Source: Prevotella sp.
GTDB taxonomy: Bacteria; Bacteroidota; Bacteroidia; Bacteroidales; Bacteroidaceae
Assembly (NCBI GenBank): GCA_016286585.1
Contig: JAEETC010000015.1
Location: forward strand, 1 to 41,518
Length of the DNA stretch: 41,518 nucleotides
Direction of reading: 5' to 3'
Below the pieces are notes generated by a model that was not told the origin of the DNA, did not search any database, and worked only from the letters and a program-made list of their open reading frames with translations. The translations under genes and the position numbers were made by a program. Shown here one piece after another: positions 1 through 7,914 of the stretch (positions within the stretch are counted from its first letter, which is position 1; the number at the start of each line of letters is the position of its first letter).

Positions 1-466
1 CTTTCAGCGAGTATTTAATGCCACAGATAACACCCTTCTCTGGCTGATTGGCTTTGGCATAAGCAAGCGTGAGCCCAGCCACCACCTCGCCATCCATAGG
101 GAATCGATTCACCAGCTGACCAGCCCAGTAGATGAAGGAATCGTTGTCGCCCTGCTTCTGATAGCTGAAGGCGAGTTGGCGGAAGGCATCATGCGAGAGG
201 CTGTCTTCGGGTATGGTCTTCAGGAGTTCTGCCACCTGGCGATAGTTGGCGCGCTTATAATGGCAGTCAGCAAGTTTCTGTCGAACGTCCTGACAATCTG
301 AGAGCTCATAGGCCCGTTGGTAGTTCTGAAGCGCCTCGAAGGTGTTGAACTGCTGCATGCAACTGTCACCAACTTGCACATAAACCTGCAAGGAGTCAAC
401 ACCCTCGCCCCTGACGGGAAGGATCGTCAGCAAGGCGAGGGTAAACAATGATTGTATTCTATGCAT
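1..466 (-). CDS. TPR-repeat secreted protein, partial (C-terminus outside window)
   Basis: From the ATG at 466-464 the minus strand stays open to base 1, giving at least 155 residues with no stop. The N-terminus (MHRIQSLFTLALLTILPVRG) looks like a signal peptide. The rest is helical and reads as tetratricopeptide repeats, with segments such as FEALQNYQRAYELSDCQ and RQLAFSYQKQGDNDSFIYW. TPR domains are protein-protein interaction scaffolds, probably periplasmic here. The gene starts five bases after the TonB-domain gene ends, so it is the last visible member of the BlaI/M56/TonB operon, where Bacteroidota often carry a TPR protein. Its partner is not known. Confidence 0.75.
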   Translation of the reverse strand, partial: MHRIQSLFTLALLTILPVRGEGVDSLQVYVQVGDSCMQQFNTFEALQNYQRAYELSDCQDVRQKLADCHYKRANYRQVAELLKTIPEDSLSHDAFRQLAFSYQKQGDNDSFIYWAGQLVNRFPMDGEVVAGLTLAYAKANQPEKGVICGIKYSLK

Positions 467-471
467 TATAA

Positions 472-1443
472 TTACTTCGTGTTGACAATAATATTGTAGC
501 TCTTATCAACAACGACAGGACCGATATCCCTTATGTCCAAAGAAGACTCTTCAATCTCATCGAGGGTCATTACCTTACCATTGACCGTTATCTTCTGCGT
601 ATTGAGATCCCTGCCCGTCTCATTCTTACATTTCTCACGAGCCGAATGTAAGAAATGAACAATGAATTGAGTAGCAGATTTTTTATAGGTGGTGACGGAA
701 ACAGTTTTCTTCGACCTGTCGGTGGTAATAGATCTAATCTTGTCAGGACTGATTTCCTTCAACATGCTGATATTCATATTCTCACCATCCACTTTAAGGG
801 TATAGCCTTCCAGATTTGGACTTTCAACAATCTTAATGTCATTCTCTTTCTTTCCTACACCATCGAAATTGAAGCTTAAGGGGACGGTGTACTTGACGCG
901 AACGACCTTACCATTCTGCTTGCCAGGTTTCCAGTTGGGCATTGCATTAATCACTCTCAGGGCCTCGGCATCGAGCGAGGGGTCAACGGACTTCACCACC
1001 TTTGACTCGCAGATACTGCCATCCTTCTCCACAACGAATGTCACGATGACACGCCCATGAATGCCAGCCTTCGCTGCTTCTTTAGGGTATTGGACATTCT
1101 GGCTCAGGAATTCAAAGAGTGCCTGAGGGCCACCAGGATACTGAGGCATTTCCTCCACTACGTCGAATACATCACCTTGAACAGGTTCAAATGTTCCCTC
1201 AGCGGTAGGGGCTTCAGGCGTTTCTGCCCTCGTCTCTGTTTCCACAATCTGGAGAGTCGTCTTATTATCCCCCATATTGATGGTTGCATTTTTCTTGCCT
1301 TTCTTCGTTATCTGCTTCTGAGGGCTGTCGTAACGGACATCGACCACTTGCTCGGCATTGACGGCGAGGGCTATGGCGACGATGGGAATGAGAGCCAGCA
1401 GTTTCAGGAGACTGCGGCGACTGGATTTTGTATGTAACATCAT
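472..1443 (-). CDS. TonB C-terminal-domain protein (detached half of an M56-TonB fusion)
   Basis: 323 residues. A basic start is followed by one hydrophobic helix (residues about 13-30) and a periplasmic linker. A TonB C-terminal domain covers about 90-195, with EEMPQYPGG, a YPKEAAKAGIHGRVIVTFVV strand, and W-K-PGKQNGK. The remaining 120 residues are an extension I cannot assign. TonB domains pass proton-motive energy to outer-membrane receptors or signal across the envelope. In many Bacteroidota this region is the C-terminal part of an M56 peptidase. Here the frame is the same as that of the upstream M56 gene and is separated from it only by one TAA and 16 sense codons. The ATG at 1443 may therefore be an internal methionine of the ancestral fusion. 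Translation as a separate protein is possible but unproven. Confidence 0.8.
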   Translation of the reverse strand: MMLHTKSSRRSLLKLLALIPIVAIALAVNAEQVVDVRYDSPQKQITKKGKKNATINMGDNKTTLQIVETETRAETPEAPTAEGTFEPVQGDVFDVVEEMPQYPGGPQALFEFLSQNVQYPKEAAKAGIHGRVIVTFVVEKDGSICESKVVKSVDPSLDAEALRVINAMPNWKPGKQNGKVVRVKYTVPLSFNFDGVGKKENDIKIVESPNLEGYTLKVDGENMNISMLKEISPDKIRSITTDRSKKTVSVTTYKKSATQFIVHFLHSAREKCKNETGRDLNTQKITVNGKVMTLDEIEESSLDIRDIGPVVVDKSYNIIVNTK

Positions 1444-1494
1444 ATTGATTCGGTTTTTGAGGGTACTGTGACTGATGCCGTTGGCAAGGGATTA
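1444..1494 (-). other. In-frame TAA plus 16 sense codons joining M56 and TonB reading frames
   Basis: Reading the minus strand through the M56 stop (1494-1492) in the same frame gives SLANGISHSTLKNRIN, then the Met of the TonB protein at 1443. As I recall the family, intact M56-TonB fusions have a very similar segment here (aromatic residue, then ANGFNHS.LKKRI.MML). The TAA therefore sits where a coding triplet, plausibly tyrosine TAT or TAC, would be expected. No indel is needed to restore the frame. Confidence 0.8.
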
Positions 1495-2208
1495 CCCGCC
1501 GATGCCTGCGGCTTTTGTGATTAACAGGTATTGATATTGACGCGCATTGATCCCTTGAGAGAGTACTTCGCCGTCGGCCTCGTATTCGTGGATGGCCCTG
1601 AGGTCAGAGCGCAGCATCCACATGGCGGGATTAAACCATTGGAGGGCGGTGAGAGTGTCGACGAGAAGCAGGTCCCACGAGTGGTGGAGCCGGATGTGTC
1701 CTCGTTCATGAGTGAGAATCGCAGCATTCTGGGTTTCATAGTCACTACGGTTCATCACGATATAATGCATCCAGCTGAAGGGCGCCAACGAAGCGTTACC
1801 GGTCACGCAGATCGTAGTGCCGTCAGCCTGGGGATACAGTTCGCTTTGCCTGATGATTCTGATGATTTTGAACAACGACCAGAGGGTGTGGGCGAGGGTA
1901 GCCACCATTCCTATTATAAATAAGATAGGTAAGGCAATCTGCCACAGGGGCATTGCAGATGCTTCGTCGACCACCGCAGCAGGCTGAAATTCGCCAATCG
2001 CTACTTGTGCACTCTGTTGTATAGTCACTGTCTTGTGAATGGTAATCACACAGAGAGGCAGTACAAACGAGGCTATTGCCGTCAGTAGCAGCACCATGCG
2101 GTTCACGCGATGGAACGTCTCATGGGCCAGCATCAGGCGGTAGAACATGTAGAATACCGCAATGAGCACAGCCACCTTCAGGTCGTATGTCAGAAAATCA
2201 ATCATCAT
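1492..2208 (-). CDS. M56-family (BlaR1/MecR1-like) membrane metallopeptidase, prematurely terminated
   Basis: 238 residues. Three hydrophobic segments are visible (about 10-27, 36-58, 90-112). Then comes the M56 zinc motif HERGH near residue 167, and the downstream ligand region HEYEADGEV near 205-213. BlaR1-type proteins sense an envelope signal and cleave a BlaI repressor on the cytoplasmic side, which derepresses the operon. The protein ends at ...ITKAAGIGG, where intact relatives continue into a fourth helix and a TonB domain. That continuation is present in the same frame behind a TAA (see 1444-1494). The catalytic core is complete, so the truncated product might still work. The stop codon and the BlaI start codon downstream-to-upstream are only five bases apart from the neighbouring gene (BlaI ends at 2214), which indicates co-transcription. 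Confidence 0.82.
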   Translation of the reverse strand: MMIDFLTYDLKVAVLIAVFYMFYRLMLAHETFHRVNRMVLLLTAIASFVLPLCVITIHKTVTIQQSAQVAIGEFQPAAVVDEASAMPLWQIALPILFIIGMVATLAHTLWSLFKIIRIIRQSELYPQADGTTICVTGNASLAPFSWMHYIVMNRSDYETQNAAILTHERGHIRLHHSWDLLLVDTLTALQWFNPAMWMLRSDLRAIHEYEADGEVLSQGINARQYQYLLITKAAGIGG

Positions 2209-2213
2209 GATAT

Positions 2214-2576
2214 TTATGCTTTACTATTCTCAATCTCGGAGATAAGCTCACGGAGTTCTTCAACGGATATCTTCTCTTCCTTGACGAAAGAGGATACGGC
2301 AGAGAGGTAGGAATTGTTGAAGTAGTTCTTGATGACACCAGCAATGGATTTCCTGCCGTATTCGTCCTCAGTAATGAGGGGATAATACTGGTAGGTGTTG
2401 CCAAACTGCTTATGATCGAGAAACCCTTCCTTTTCCAGAATGCGTACCATCGTAGAGAGTGTATTGAAGTGGGGGCGAGGCTCGTCGTAATACTCCAAGA
2501 GTTCCTTGACGAACATCGGACCGTGCTGCCAATACAGATCCATGATCTCTTTTTCTTTGTTTGTCAGTTTCTTCAT
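2214..2576 (-). CDS. BlaI/MecI/CopY-family transcriptional repressor
   Basis: 120 residues, the usual length for the family. The N-terminal winged helix starts LTNKEKEIMDLYWQHGPMFV, with the recognition region around PHFNTLSTMVRILEKEGFLD and a wing at GNTYQYYPL. The C-terminal helices (VSSFVKEEKISVEELRELI) form the dimerisation part. Family members repress their own operon until the M56 partner cleaves them. The adjoining M56 gene and the two palindromes just upstream (2666-2704) fit this circuit. Whether the signal is a beta-lactam or something else cannot be read from the sequence, and no beta-lactamase is present. Confidence 0.92.
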   Translation of the reverse strand: MKKLTNKEKEIMDLYWQHGPMFVKELLEYYDEPRPHFNTLSTMVRILEKEGFLDHKQFGNTYQYYPLITEDEYGRKSIAGVIKNYFNNSYLSAVSSFVKEEKISVEELRELISEIENSKA

Positions 2577-2636
2577 TATCGTTTCTTGCTTTTAAGTTCT
2601 TACTATCAATGATGCGTCAATATCAGTTACCGGATG

Positions 2637-2704
2637 CAAAGTAACTAAAAGTTTTCGTTATATACAACTAAATGTATTAGTTTTTAAACTAAATTAATTA
2701 GTTT
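2637..2704 (-). promoter_or_regulatory. Promoter of the blaI operon with two palindromic operators
   Basis: Two perfect dyads lie upstream of the repressor gene: AACTAA-N5-TTAGTT at 2666-2682 and AAACTAA-N5-TTAGTTT at 2686-2704. Their centres are 21 bp apart, two helical turns. On the minus strand TTACTTTG (2644-2637) is one mismatch from the TAnnTTTG -7 box, and GTTG 20 bases upstream of it (2668-2665) falls inside the first dyad. A dimer bound there would block the promoter. Assignment to BlaI is inferred from position. Confidence 0.72.
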
Positions 2705-2740
2705 GCTTGCTTTTTAACGAATCTTTAGTGTCAAAGCGGC

Positions 2741-2772
2741 AATAAAAAAGGCTTCCCGCGGAGGAAGCCTTT
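2741..2772 (-). terminator. Rho-independent terminator of the M23 peptidase gene
   Basis: Inverted repeat AAAGGCTTCC / GGAAGCCTTT with a 6-base loop. On the minus strand it is followed by a T-rich tract (complement of 2741-2749). It lies 20 bases past the peptidase stop codon. Confidence 0.85.
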
Positions 2773-2791
2773 AGATATTTAGGGGATTTGA

Positions 2792-3754
2792 TTAGTTGTA
2801 TTTCAGGATCTGACCAGGCATCAGACGGATGGACTTGCCGATGCGATTCAGCTTGCAGAGGGCGTCAACAGTGGTGTGACACTTGCGGGCAATGCTCTGG
2901 AGGGTCTCACCCTTCTTCACCTTGTGGAAGTGAACCTCGGAAGAGAAGGAGGCAGAGGGAGCTGCGATGGCCATCTCTACGTCGTCTTCGTCCTCATCGG
3001 TATCGAAGCGGCCGTTGCCGTTGTTGCCACTGACACCACGCAGACGAGTGGCCTGTGCTGATTCAGCTGCATACCTGGAACGACGGTAGGTGTAGAAGTC
3101 GCTGGTGACATCCTGATTGCGGAAGTCGAACATCAGGGCGGGGTTGATGGCCACGCCACAGATGCGGGTCTCGAAGTGCAGGTGGCTACCCGTGCTACGG
3201 CCTGTGTTACCACCAAGTCCGATGGGATCGCCGGCCTTTACCTCCTCGTTCTCACGCACGAGTTGCTTAGACATGTGGCCGTAGTAGGTCTCCAGACCGT
3301 TATAGTGGCGGATGACCACATACTTGCCGTATCCCTTGGGCTCGTATTTCACGATACGCACCTTACCGCTAAAGGCAGCGCGGATGGTATCGCCGATATA
3401 GACCTTGATGTCGAGACCTTTGTGCTGACGTCCCCAGCGGGCACCGAAGTTGGAGGTGATGACGCGGCTGGGAGTCGGCATGCAGAAACCACGCAGGTCG
3501 ATGGTGGCCTCATCGGGGAGGGCAGAGGAGTTGTAGTGGGTCAGTTGGTTGTCCCACTCATCATACAGGTCGCCTGCAGGATTCTCGAAGGTTTCCTGTT
3601 CAATCAGTCTGTGCAGTACTATGGAGTCAACAGCCTTCATCTTGCGGTCTACGGGAGCCTGACGCGCCAAGAGATCCTGTCCCTGTGAGGGAAGGGATGT
3701 GAACGACATCAATGCCAGTAAAGCTGTTGTTTTAAAAATTTTACTTGTTATCAT
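2792..3754 (-). CDS. Secreted M23 peptidase with C-terminal LysM domain
   Basis: 320 residues. A signal peptide (MITSKIFKTTALLALMSF...) is followed by a linker. The LytM/M23 domain runs over about 95-210, with metal ligands in HKGLD near 112-116 and HLHFE near 192-196. A LysM peptidoglycan-binding domain closes the protein (about 275-320, KVKKGETLQSIARKCHTT). M23 enzymes cut peptide cross-links of peptidoglycan, and all the expected metal-binding motifs are present, so catalytic activity is likely. The gene is a single transcription unit with its own -7 box and terminator. An acidic stretch between the two domains (DTDEDEDDVEMA) probably forms a flexible linker. The role is probably wall remodelling during growth or division. 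Confidence 0.9.
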   Translation of the reverse strand: MITSKIFKTTALLALMSFTSLPSQGQDLLARQAPVDRKMKAVDSIVLHRLIEQETFENPAGDLYDEWDNQLTHYNSSALPDEATIDLRGFCMPTPSRVITSNFGARWGRQHKGLDIKVYIGDTIRAAFSGKVRIVKYEPKGYGKYVVIRHYNGLETYYGHMSKQLVRENEEVKAGDPIGLGGNTGRSTGSHLHFETRICGVAINPALMFDFRNQDVTSDFYTYRRSRYAAESAQATRLRGVSGNNGNGRFDTDEDEDDVEMAIAAPSASFSSEVHFHKVKKGETLQSIARKCHTTVDALCKLNRIGKSIRLMPGQILKYN

Positions 3755-3794
3755 TATGGGTATGGTTTGTCTTGTTAGAGCGAAAAATTCGGTG

Positions 3795-3802
3795 CAAAGT
3801 TA
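3795..3802 (-). promoter_or_regulatory. -7 box of the M23 peptidase promoter
   Basis: The minus strand reads TAACTTTG, an exact match to the Bacteroidota TAnnTTTG element, 41 bases upstream of the ATG. The -33 element is not obvious. Confidence 0.65.
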
Positions 3803-3886
3803 GTAAAAACATTCTGAAAACGCGCACAATCGTTGTGGACGTTAACAAAGTTTAGGGTCTTTTTAACACTTAATCGTATAAATGGT

Positions 3887-5983
3887 TCAGGAAATGGCGG
3901 CCCAATTGATGTTTGTCTTGCGCAGTTGGCGCAGACGGTTCCAGAGGATGGCGTACTTGTCGGAACGACATTCGGGGTCGTCGTCGACGATCTTCTGAGC
4001 CTCGTCGCGAGCCATCTGTACGAGCTGTCCGTCGCGAGCGATGTCGGCTATTTTCAGGTCGAAGGCCATGCCGCTCTGCTGGGTGCCTTCGAGGTCGCCA
4101 GGGCCGCGAAGCTTCAGGTCGGCCTCTGCAATGCGGAAGCCGTCGTTGGTGTCGCACATGATGTCGATACGCTTGCGGGTATCTTCAGAGAGTTTCAGGG
4201 GAGTGACGAGGATGCAGAAGCTCTGGTCTGCCCCACGGCCTACACGGCCACGAAGCTGATGGAGCTGTGAAAGTCCGAAGCGCTGGGCATCGAGGATGAC
4301 CATCACAGAGGCATTGGGCACATTGACGCCTACCTCGATGACGGTGGTGGCAACCAAAATCTGTGTCTCACCACTGACGAAACGCTGCATTTCCTCCTCC
4401 TTGTCCTTGGGCTTCATCTTGCCGTGAACCTTGCTGAGGCGGAACTCTGGAAACACCTGTCTTAAGGCCTCGAAGCCGTCTTCCAGATTCTTCAGGTCGC
4501 TCTTCTCGCTCTCCTCGATGAGTGGGAAGACGATATATACCTGACGGCCCTCATGGATCTGCTGGCGGATGCCATCATAGAGCGTGGACATGCGGGAGTC
4601 GAAAACATGCGTGGTCCTCACTGGTTTACGGCCTGGCGGCAGTTCGTCGATGACGCTCACGTCGAGGTCGCCATAGAGGGTCATGGCCAAGGTACGTGGG
4701 ATGGGGGTGGCCGTCATCACAAGGACGTGTGGTGGATTCTCGCTCTTGCTCCAGAGCTTGGCGCGCTGGGCTACACCAAAACGGTGCTGCTCATCGACGA
4801 CGACAAAGCCGAGGCGGGCGAACTGGACGGTATCCTCGATGACGGCATGGGTGCCCACGAGAATGTGGATGGTGCCGTCGAGCAGTCCTTCAAGCACTTC
4901 CTCACGACGCTTGCCCTTGACGATGCCCGTCAGCAGCGCCACACGGAGATCCATGCCCTTGAGGAATTGCATGATGGTCTGCAGATGCTGTTCGGCAAGG
5001 ATTTCCGTAGGGGCCATGATACAGGCCTGATAGCCGTTGTCGATGGCGATAAGCATCGACATCAGGGCCACCAGCGTCTTGCCTGAGCCCACATCGCCCT
5101 GCAACAGACGGTTCATCTGCCTGCCAGACCCTACATCCACCCTGATCTCCCTAATCACCCTCTTCTGCGCTTCCGTCAATGGGAAGGGCAATTGGTTGCA
5201 ATAGAAGGAATTGAACACCTCGCCGACTTGTGAGAACACATAGCCGCGATACTTGCGACGGTGGTCACTCGCGTACCTTAATATATTCAGTTGGACATAG
5301 AAGAGCTCTTCGAATTTCAGCCTGACACGGGCCCTTTCCAGGTCTCTGGCATTCTGGGGATAGTGGACGGTGCGGAAAGCTTCGTCGCGTCCCATGAGGT
5401 AACGCTCGTTGAGGATATAGCCTGGCAGGGTCTCGGGCAGTGGCGGCAGTTTCTCAACGAGTGTCTTCGTCAACCGTTCAATAGCCCGTGAGTTCAGTCC
5501 GCTTTTCTTCATCCGCTCCGATGTGTTGTAGTAGGGCTGAAGCCCCATCGACGAAAGGTCTACTTTCGAGGCATCGTCAAGGTCAGGGTGAGTGAAGTTG
5601 ATGCGATTGTTGAAGACGGTGGGTTTACCGAATACCACGTATTCCGTGCCGATGCGATAGGTCTGCTTGGCGTATTTCCCTCCGTTGAACCAGGTGAGGT
5701 CGCAGATGGCCGTGCCGTCTGTGAAATGGGCCACCACCCGTTCTTTGCGTGGTCCCATCTGGAAGCTCTCGAAACTCAGGATATGGCCCACAACCTGCAC
5801 GTACGGCATGTCGCCCGTCAGCTCGTGGATGGTGTATACCTTCGAACGGTCCACATATTTATAAGGAAAGTATTCGAGCAGGTCACCATAGGTCTCGATG
5901 CCGAGTTCGTTGCTCAGCATCTTCTTGCGGTTGGGGCCTACGCCTGGCAAGAACTTGATGTCCTGATCGAGTATGTTCATCAT
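3887..5983 (-). CDS. recG: ATP-dependent DNA helicase RecG
   Basis: 698 residues, normal RecG length. The N-terminal wedge/OB domain is followed by the helicase core. Walker A is GDVGSGKT near residue 297, the Walker B/DEAD-box equivalent is DEQH near 395, [16 protein letters not shown] follows, and motif [14 protein letters not shown] lies near 575. The C-terminus has the RecG signature [17 protein letters not shown]. RecG remodels stalled replication forks and branch-migrates Holliday junctions in the cytoplasm. Its start overlaps the ispD stop by four bases, so it is translationally coupled. Two adjacent ATGs (5983, 5980) are possible starts. It is the last gene of the minus-strand operon. 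Confidence 0.97.
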   Translation of the reverse strand: MMNILDQDIKFLPGVGPNRKKMLSNELGIETYGDLLEYFPYKYVDRSKVYTIHELTGDMPYVQVVGHILSFESFQMGPRKERVVAHFTDGTAICDLTWFNGGKYAKQTYRIGTEYVVFGKPTVFNNRINFTHPDLDDASKVDLSSMGLQPYYNTSERMKKSGLNSRAIERLTKTLVEKLPPLPETLPGYILNERYLMGRDEAFRTVHYPQNARDLERARVRLKFEELFYVQLNILRYASDHRRKYRGYVFSQVGEVFNSFYCNQLPFPLTEAQKRVIREIRVDVGSGRQMNRLLQGDVGSGKTLVALMSMLIAIDNGYQACIMAPTEILAEQHLQTIMQFLKGMDLRVALLTGIVKGKRREEVLEGLLDGTIHILVGTHAVIEDTVQFARLGFVVVDEQHRFGVAQRAKLWSKSENPPHVLVMTATPIPRTLAMTLYGDLDVSVIDELPPGRKPVRTTHVFDSRMSTLYDGIRQQIHEGRQVYIVFPLIEESEKSDLKNLEDGFEALRQVFPEFRLSKVHGKMKPKDKEEEMQRFVSGETQILVATTVIEVGVNVPNASVMVILDAQRFGLSQLHQLRGRVGRGADQSFCILVTPLKLSEDTRKRIDIMCDTNDGFRIAEADLKLRGPGDLEGTQQSGMAFDLKIADIARDGQLVQMARDEAQKIVDDDPECRSDKYAILWNRLRQLRKTNINWAAIS

Positions 5984-6717
5984 TCTTTTTCTGCTAAAAC
6001 TTCTCCGATGCGTAAATCATAGGGCGTGGTGATCTTGATATTCTCGCGATTACCCTCGACGAGGGTGATCTGGTGGCCGTAGCTCTCCACCACAGAGGCA
6101 TCGTCAGTAAAGCCGTCGTTGTAGGGCTGACGATTGGCAGCCTTGAGCAACTGGATGTCGAAGGTCTGAGGGGTCTGCACCAGACGATACTCATCCCGTG
6201 GCACGGTCCTTGATTCTTTTTGGCATCGGACTTTACGGACTATCTCGGACTCTTTGTTGTCCGTGTCAGTCCGTGTTTGTCCGTTGCTGGAAATATGCCG
6301 AAGCGTTTCGACGACAGGGATGACGGGGATGACGGCCTTGGCAGTGCGAGCCGTCTCGTAGCAGTTGCGGATCACCTCGATGCTGGGGAAGGGGCGCACG
6401 CCGTCGTGCACTCCCACCACGCCCTCGGCATCGTCAGGCACTTTGGCAAGTCCATTCTGCACGGAGTGGAAGCGTGTCTGTCCGCCGTTGGCCAAGGTAT
6501 ATGCCACATCGAAATGATATTCCTCGCAGAGCTGGTGCCAATAGTCCTGCTGGGCCTCGGGCAATACGAGGATGATCTGCAGATCTGCATCGTACTCTCT
6601 GAATCTCTCCAGCGTCCGCATCAGCACAGGCTTCCCGCCGATGGGCAGGAACTGTTTGGGAATGTCGCTCCCCATCCGCAGGCCCTTTCCCCCTGCCACA
6701 ATTATTGCATAGTCCAT
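5980..6717 (-). CDS. ispD: 2-C-methyl-D-erythritol 4-phosphate cytidylyltransferase, with a repeat-encoded insertion
   Basis: 245 residues. It has the nucleotidyltransferase start [47 protein letters not shown] and the C-terminal [10 protein letters not shown]. IspD joins CTP to methylerythritol phosphate in the non-mevalonate isoprenoid pathway. Residues about 144-169 are foreign to the family. They are encoded by a copy of the CGGACT palindromic element (6213-6287), in frame, which lengthens the protein from the usual roughly 220. The site is the variable loop just before the [13 protein letters not shown] strand, so folding and activity are probably kept. The gene overlaps recG, and another copy of the element occupies its upstream spacer. 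Confidence 0.95.
   Translation of the reverse strand: MDYAIIVAGGKGLRMGSDIPKQFLPIGGKPVLMRTLERFREYDADLQIILVLPEAQQDYWHQLCEEYHFDVAYTLANGGQTRFHSVQNGLAKVPDDAEGVVGVHDGVRPFPSIEVIRNCYETARTAKAVIPVIPVVETLRHISSNGQTRTDTDNKESEIVRKVRCQKESRTVPRDEYRLVQTPQTFDIQLLKAANRQPYNDGFTDDASVVESYGHQITLVEGNRENIKITTPYDLRIGEVLAEKE
6213..6287. repeat. CGGACT palindromic element, copy A (inside ispD)
   Basis: A left arm with CGGACT units every 9-10 bp and a right arm with AGTCCG/TGTCCG units flank a short centre. The outer ends GCATCGGACT and GTCCGTTGC are near-inverted repeats. The left part, including the preceding T-rich TTCTTTTT, is nearly identical to copy B at 6721-6805. It contributes about 25 sense codons to ispD and introduces no stop. 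Confidence 0.85.
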
Positions 6718-6720
6718 ATT

Positions 6721-6805
6721 TTTTCTTTTTGCATCGGACTTTACGGACTAACTCGGACTTTTTGTTGAGTCCTTTTGTCCGTATCAGTCCGTGTCAGTCC
6801 GTTGC
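6721..6805. repeat. CGGACT palindromic element, copy B
   Basis: CGGACT occurs at 6735, 6744 and 6754. The complementary units are AGTCC at 6768, TGTCCG at 6776, and AGTCCG at 6786 and 6796. The element ends GTTGC at 6805, directly against the stop codon of the GxxExxY gene, and its T-rich left end nearly touches the ispD start codon. It fills the whole spacer between the two genes and should fold into a long hairpin in the mRNA. Confidence 0.88.
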
Positions 6806-7171
6806 TTATTTTCGAATAATACGTTTATAGTCTCGCCCTTCTCCGAAGTTTAATAGATAACCGACTTTAAATTGAGTGATGTTGAGGTAATTGATTAGCT
6901 GAGCAGAATTTGCAGACGTAAGACTTTGAATCGATTTTAGTTCCAGAATGATTTTGTCATCTACAACTATATCAGGAATGAATTCTCCAATGATTTTTCC
7001 TTTGTAGTAAACACTTAGATGTTTCTGGCGCTCATAAGGAATTCCCATCTCGTCAAACTCTATACATAGAGCATTTTCATAAACGGATTCAAGTAGTCCT
7101 GTGGTAAGATGCTTGAATACATTGAAATACGCTTGTAGTATATTATTTGATAATTCTTCGTATAACAACAT
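6806..7171 (-). CDS. GxxExxY protein, PD-(D/E)XK nuclease-like fold
   Basis: 121 residues. The family motif G-L-L-E-S-V-Y is at 25-31. A PD-(D/E)XK-like active site follows: E63, P66-D67, E77 and K79 (GEFIPDIVVDD...ELK), then NYLNITQFKVGYLLNFG. The family (PDDEXK_3 in Pfam terms) is widespread in Bacteroidota and has no settled function. The fold suggests a nuclease, and the acidic and lysine residues needed for that are all present. The stop codon abuts repeat copy B and the start codon is three bases from repeat copy C. In the gene direction both repeats begin GCAACGGACT, so the coding sequence lies between direct repeats. It sits inside an operon of unrelated housekeeping genes, and its AT content looks higher than theirs. 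Insertion as a cassette is my inference. Confidence 0.9.
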   Translation of the reverse strand: MLLYEELSNNILQAYFNVFKHLTTGLLESVYENALCIEFDEMGIPYERQKHLSVYYKGKIIGEFIPDIVVDDKIILELKSIQSLTSANSAQLINYLNITQFKVGYLLNFGEGRDYKRIIRK

Positions 7172-7174
7172 CCT

Positions 7175-7205
7175 CAGTCCGTGTTAGTCCGTAAAGTCCG
7201 TTGCA
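7175..7205. repeat. CGGACT element, copy C (half element)
   Basis: AGTCCG units at 7176, 7186 and 7195 end in TTGCA. Only the right arm is present. On the minus strand it begins GCAACGGACT, the same sequence that begins copy B on the other side of the GxxExxY gene, so the two are direct repeats flanking it. Confidence 0.8.
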
Positions 7206-7212
7206 TTAAATA

Positions 7213-7779
7213 TTACCGTTGCATCAGGTGCTTGAAGCGCATGCCTTCGGCGATCTGGTCGGAGGTCTGCTTGTCGACGAGCTGGGTGAGCAGTTCATAA
7301 GCGTAGGGGAAGGCGGCAGCAGGACCCTCGCCTGTGGTGATGTTGCCATCGACGGTCACGAGATCGCCTGTGTAGGTAGCTTTCGTCAGTGCCTGTTCGA
7401 AGCCAGGATAGCAGGTGGCACGCTTGCCGTCGAGGATACCGAGAGGTGCAAGCACCACAGCGGGCGATGCACAGATGGCGGCAATCTTCTTGCCTGCTGC
7501 GAACTGGGCCTTCAGCGCCTCGCGCACACCCTCGTGGGCAAACAGGTTGCTGGCACCAGGCATGCCGCCAGGCAGCATCAGCAGGTCGGCATCGCTGTAA
7601 TCACTCTGGTCAAACTGAATGTCGGCCTCGATGCTCACACCGTGGGCAGACTCCACCTGAGTGAACTCCGTCGTGCTGACCGTTACTACTTCTACACCTC
7701 CGCGACGTAGCACGTCGACGGGAATCAGGGCCTCGACATCCTCGAAGCCGTCTGCAAGGAATACATAAACTTTTGCCAT
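7213..7779 (-). CDS. DJ-1/PfpI (YajL-type) family protein
   Basis: 188 residues from the ATG at 7779, chosen because MAKVYVFLADGFEDVEA is the canonical start and the -7 box lies 32 bases upstream. Translation from further upstream would include the promoter. Family marks are the glutamate in GFEDVEA (about residue 15), the nucleophile-elbow cysteine C103 in AAICASP, and the downstream GPAAAFPYA segment. Relatives act as chaperones or deglycases on glycated or oxidised proteins, and the exact activity is disputed. It is the first gene of the minus-strand operon with GxxExxY, ispD and recG. Confidence 0.9.
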   Translation of the reverse strand: MAKVYVFLADGFEDVEALIPVDVLRRGGVEVVTVSTTEFTQVESAHGVSIEADIQFDQSDYSDADLLMLPGGMPGASNLFAHEGVREALKAQFAAGKKIAAICASPAVVLAPLGILDGKRATCYPGFEQALTKATYTGDLVTVDGNITTGEGPAAAFPYAYELLTQLVDKQTSDQIAEGMRFKHLMQR

Positions 7780-7810
7780 AGTTCTATCTGATTGATTGGT
7801 TTTATGACCG

Positions 7811-7818
7811 CAAAGATA
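7811..7818 (-). promoter_or_regulatory. -7 box for the DJ-1/ispD/recG operon
   Basis: The minus strand reads TATCTTTG, a perfect TAnnTTTG element, 32 bases before the ATG at 7779. The expected -33 zone (about 7839-7842) falls within a heptad repeat array rather than a TTTG. Confidence 0.72.
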
Positions 7819-7825
7819 CAAAGAA

Positions 7826-7912
7826 AAGTGAAGAGTGAAGAGCGAAGAGCGAATAATTTGCTGCCGCGATAGCATTTTTTCTTAATTCTTAACTCTTAAT
7901 TCTTATATTCTT
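7826..7912. repeat. Inverted heptad arrays between divergent promoters
   Basis: Left array: GTGAAGA, GTGAAGA, GCGAAGA, GCGAATA at 7828, 7835, 7842 and 7849 (exact 7-bp period). Right array: CTTAATT, CTTAACT, CTTAATT, CTTATAT at 7881, 7888, 7895 and 7902. Read towards its own -7 box, each array has a TCTT core every seven bases. A centre of about 25 bp contains GCT...AGC. The arrays occupy the -10 to -45 zones of both promoters. Confidence 0.75.
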
Positions 7913-7914
7913 AT

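Noticed and set aside
7780..7875. Longer DJ-1 protein beginning at 7875
   Set aside because: The extension spans the -7 box and heptad repeats and is absent from the family.
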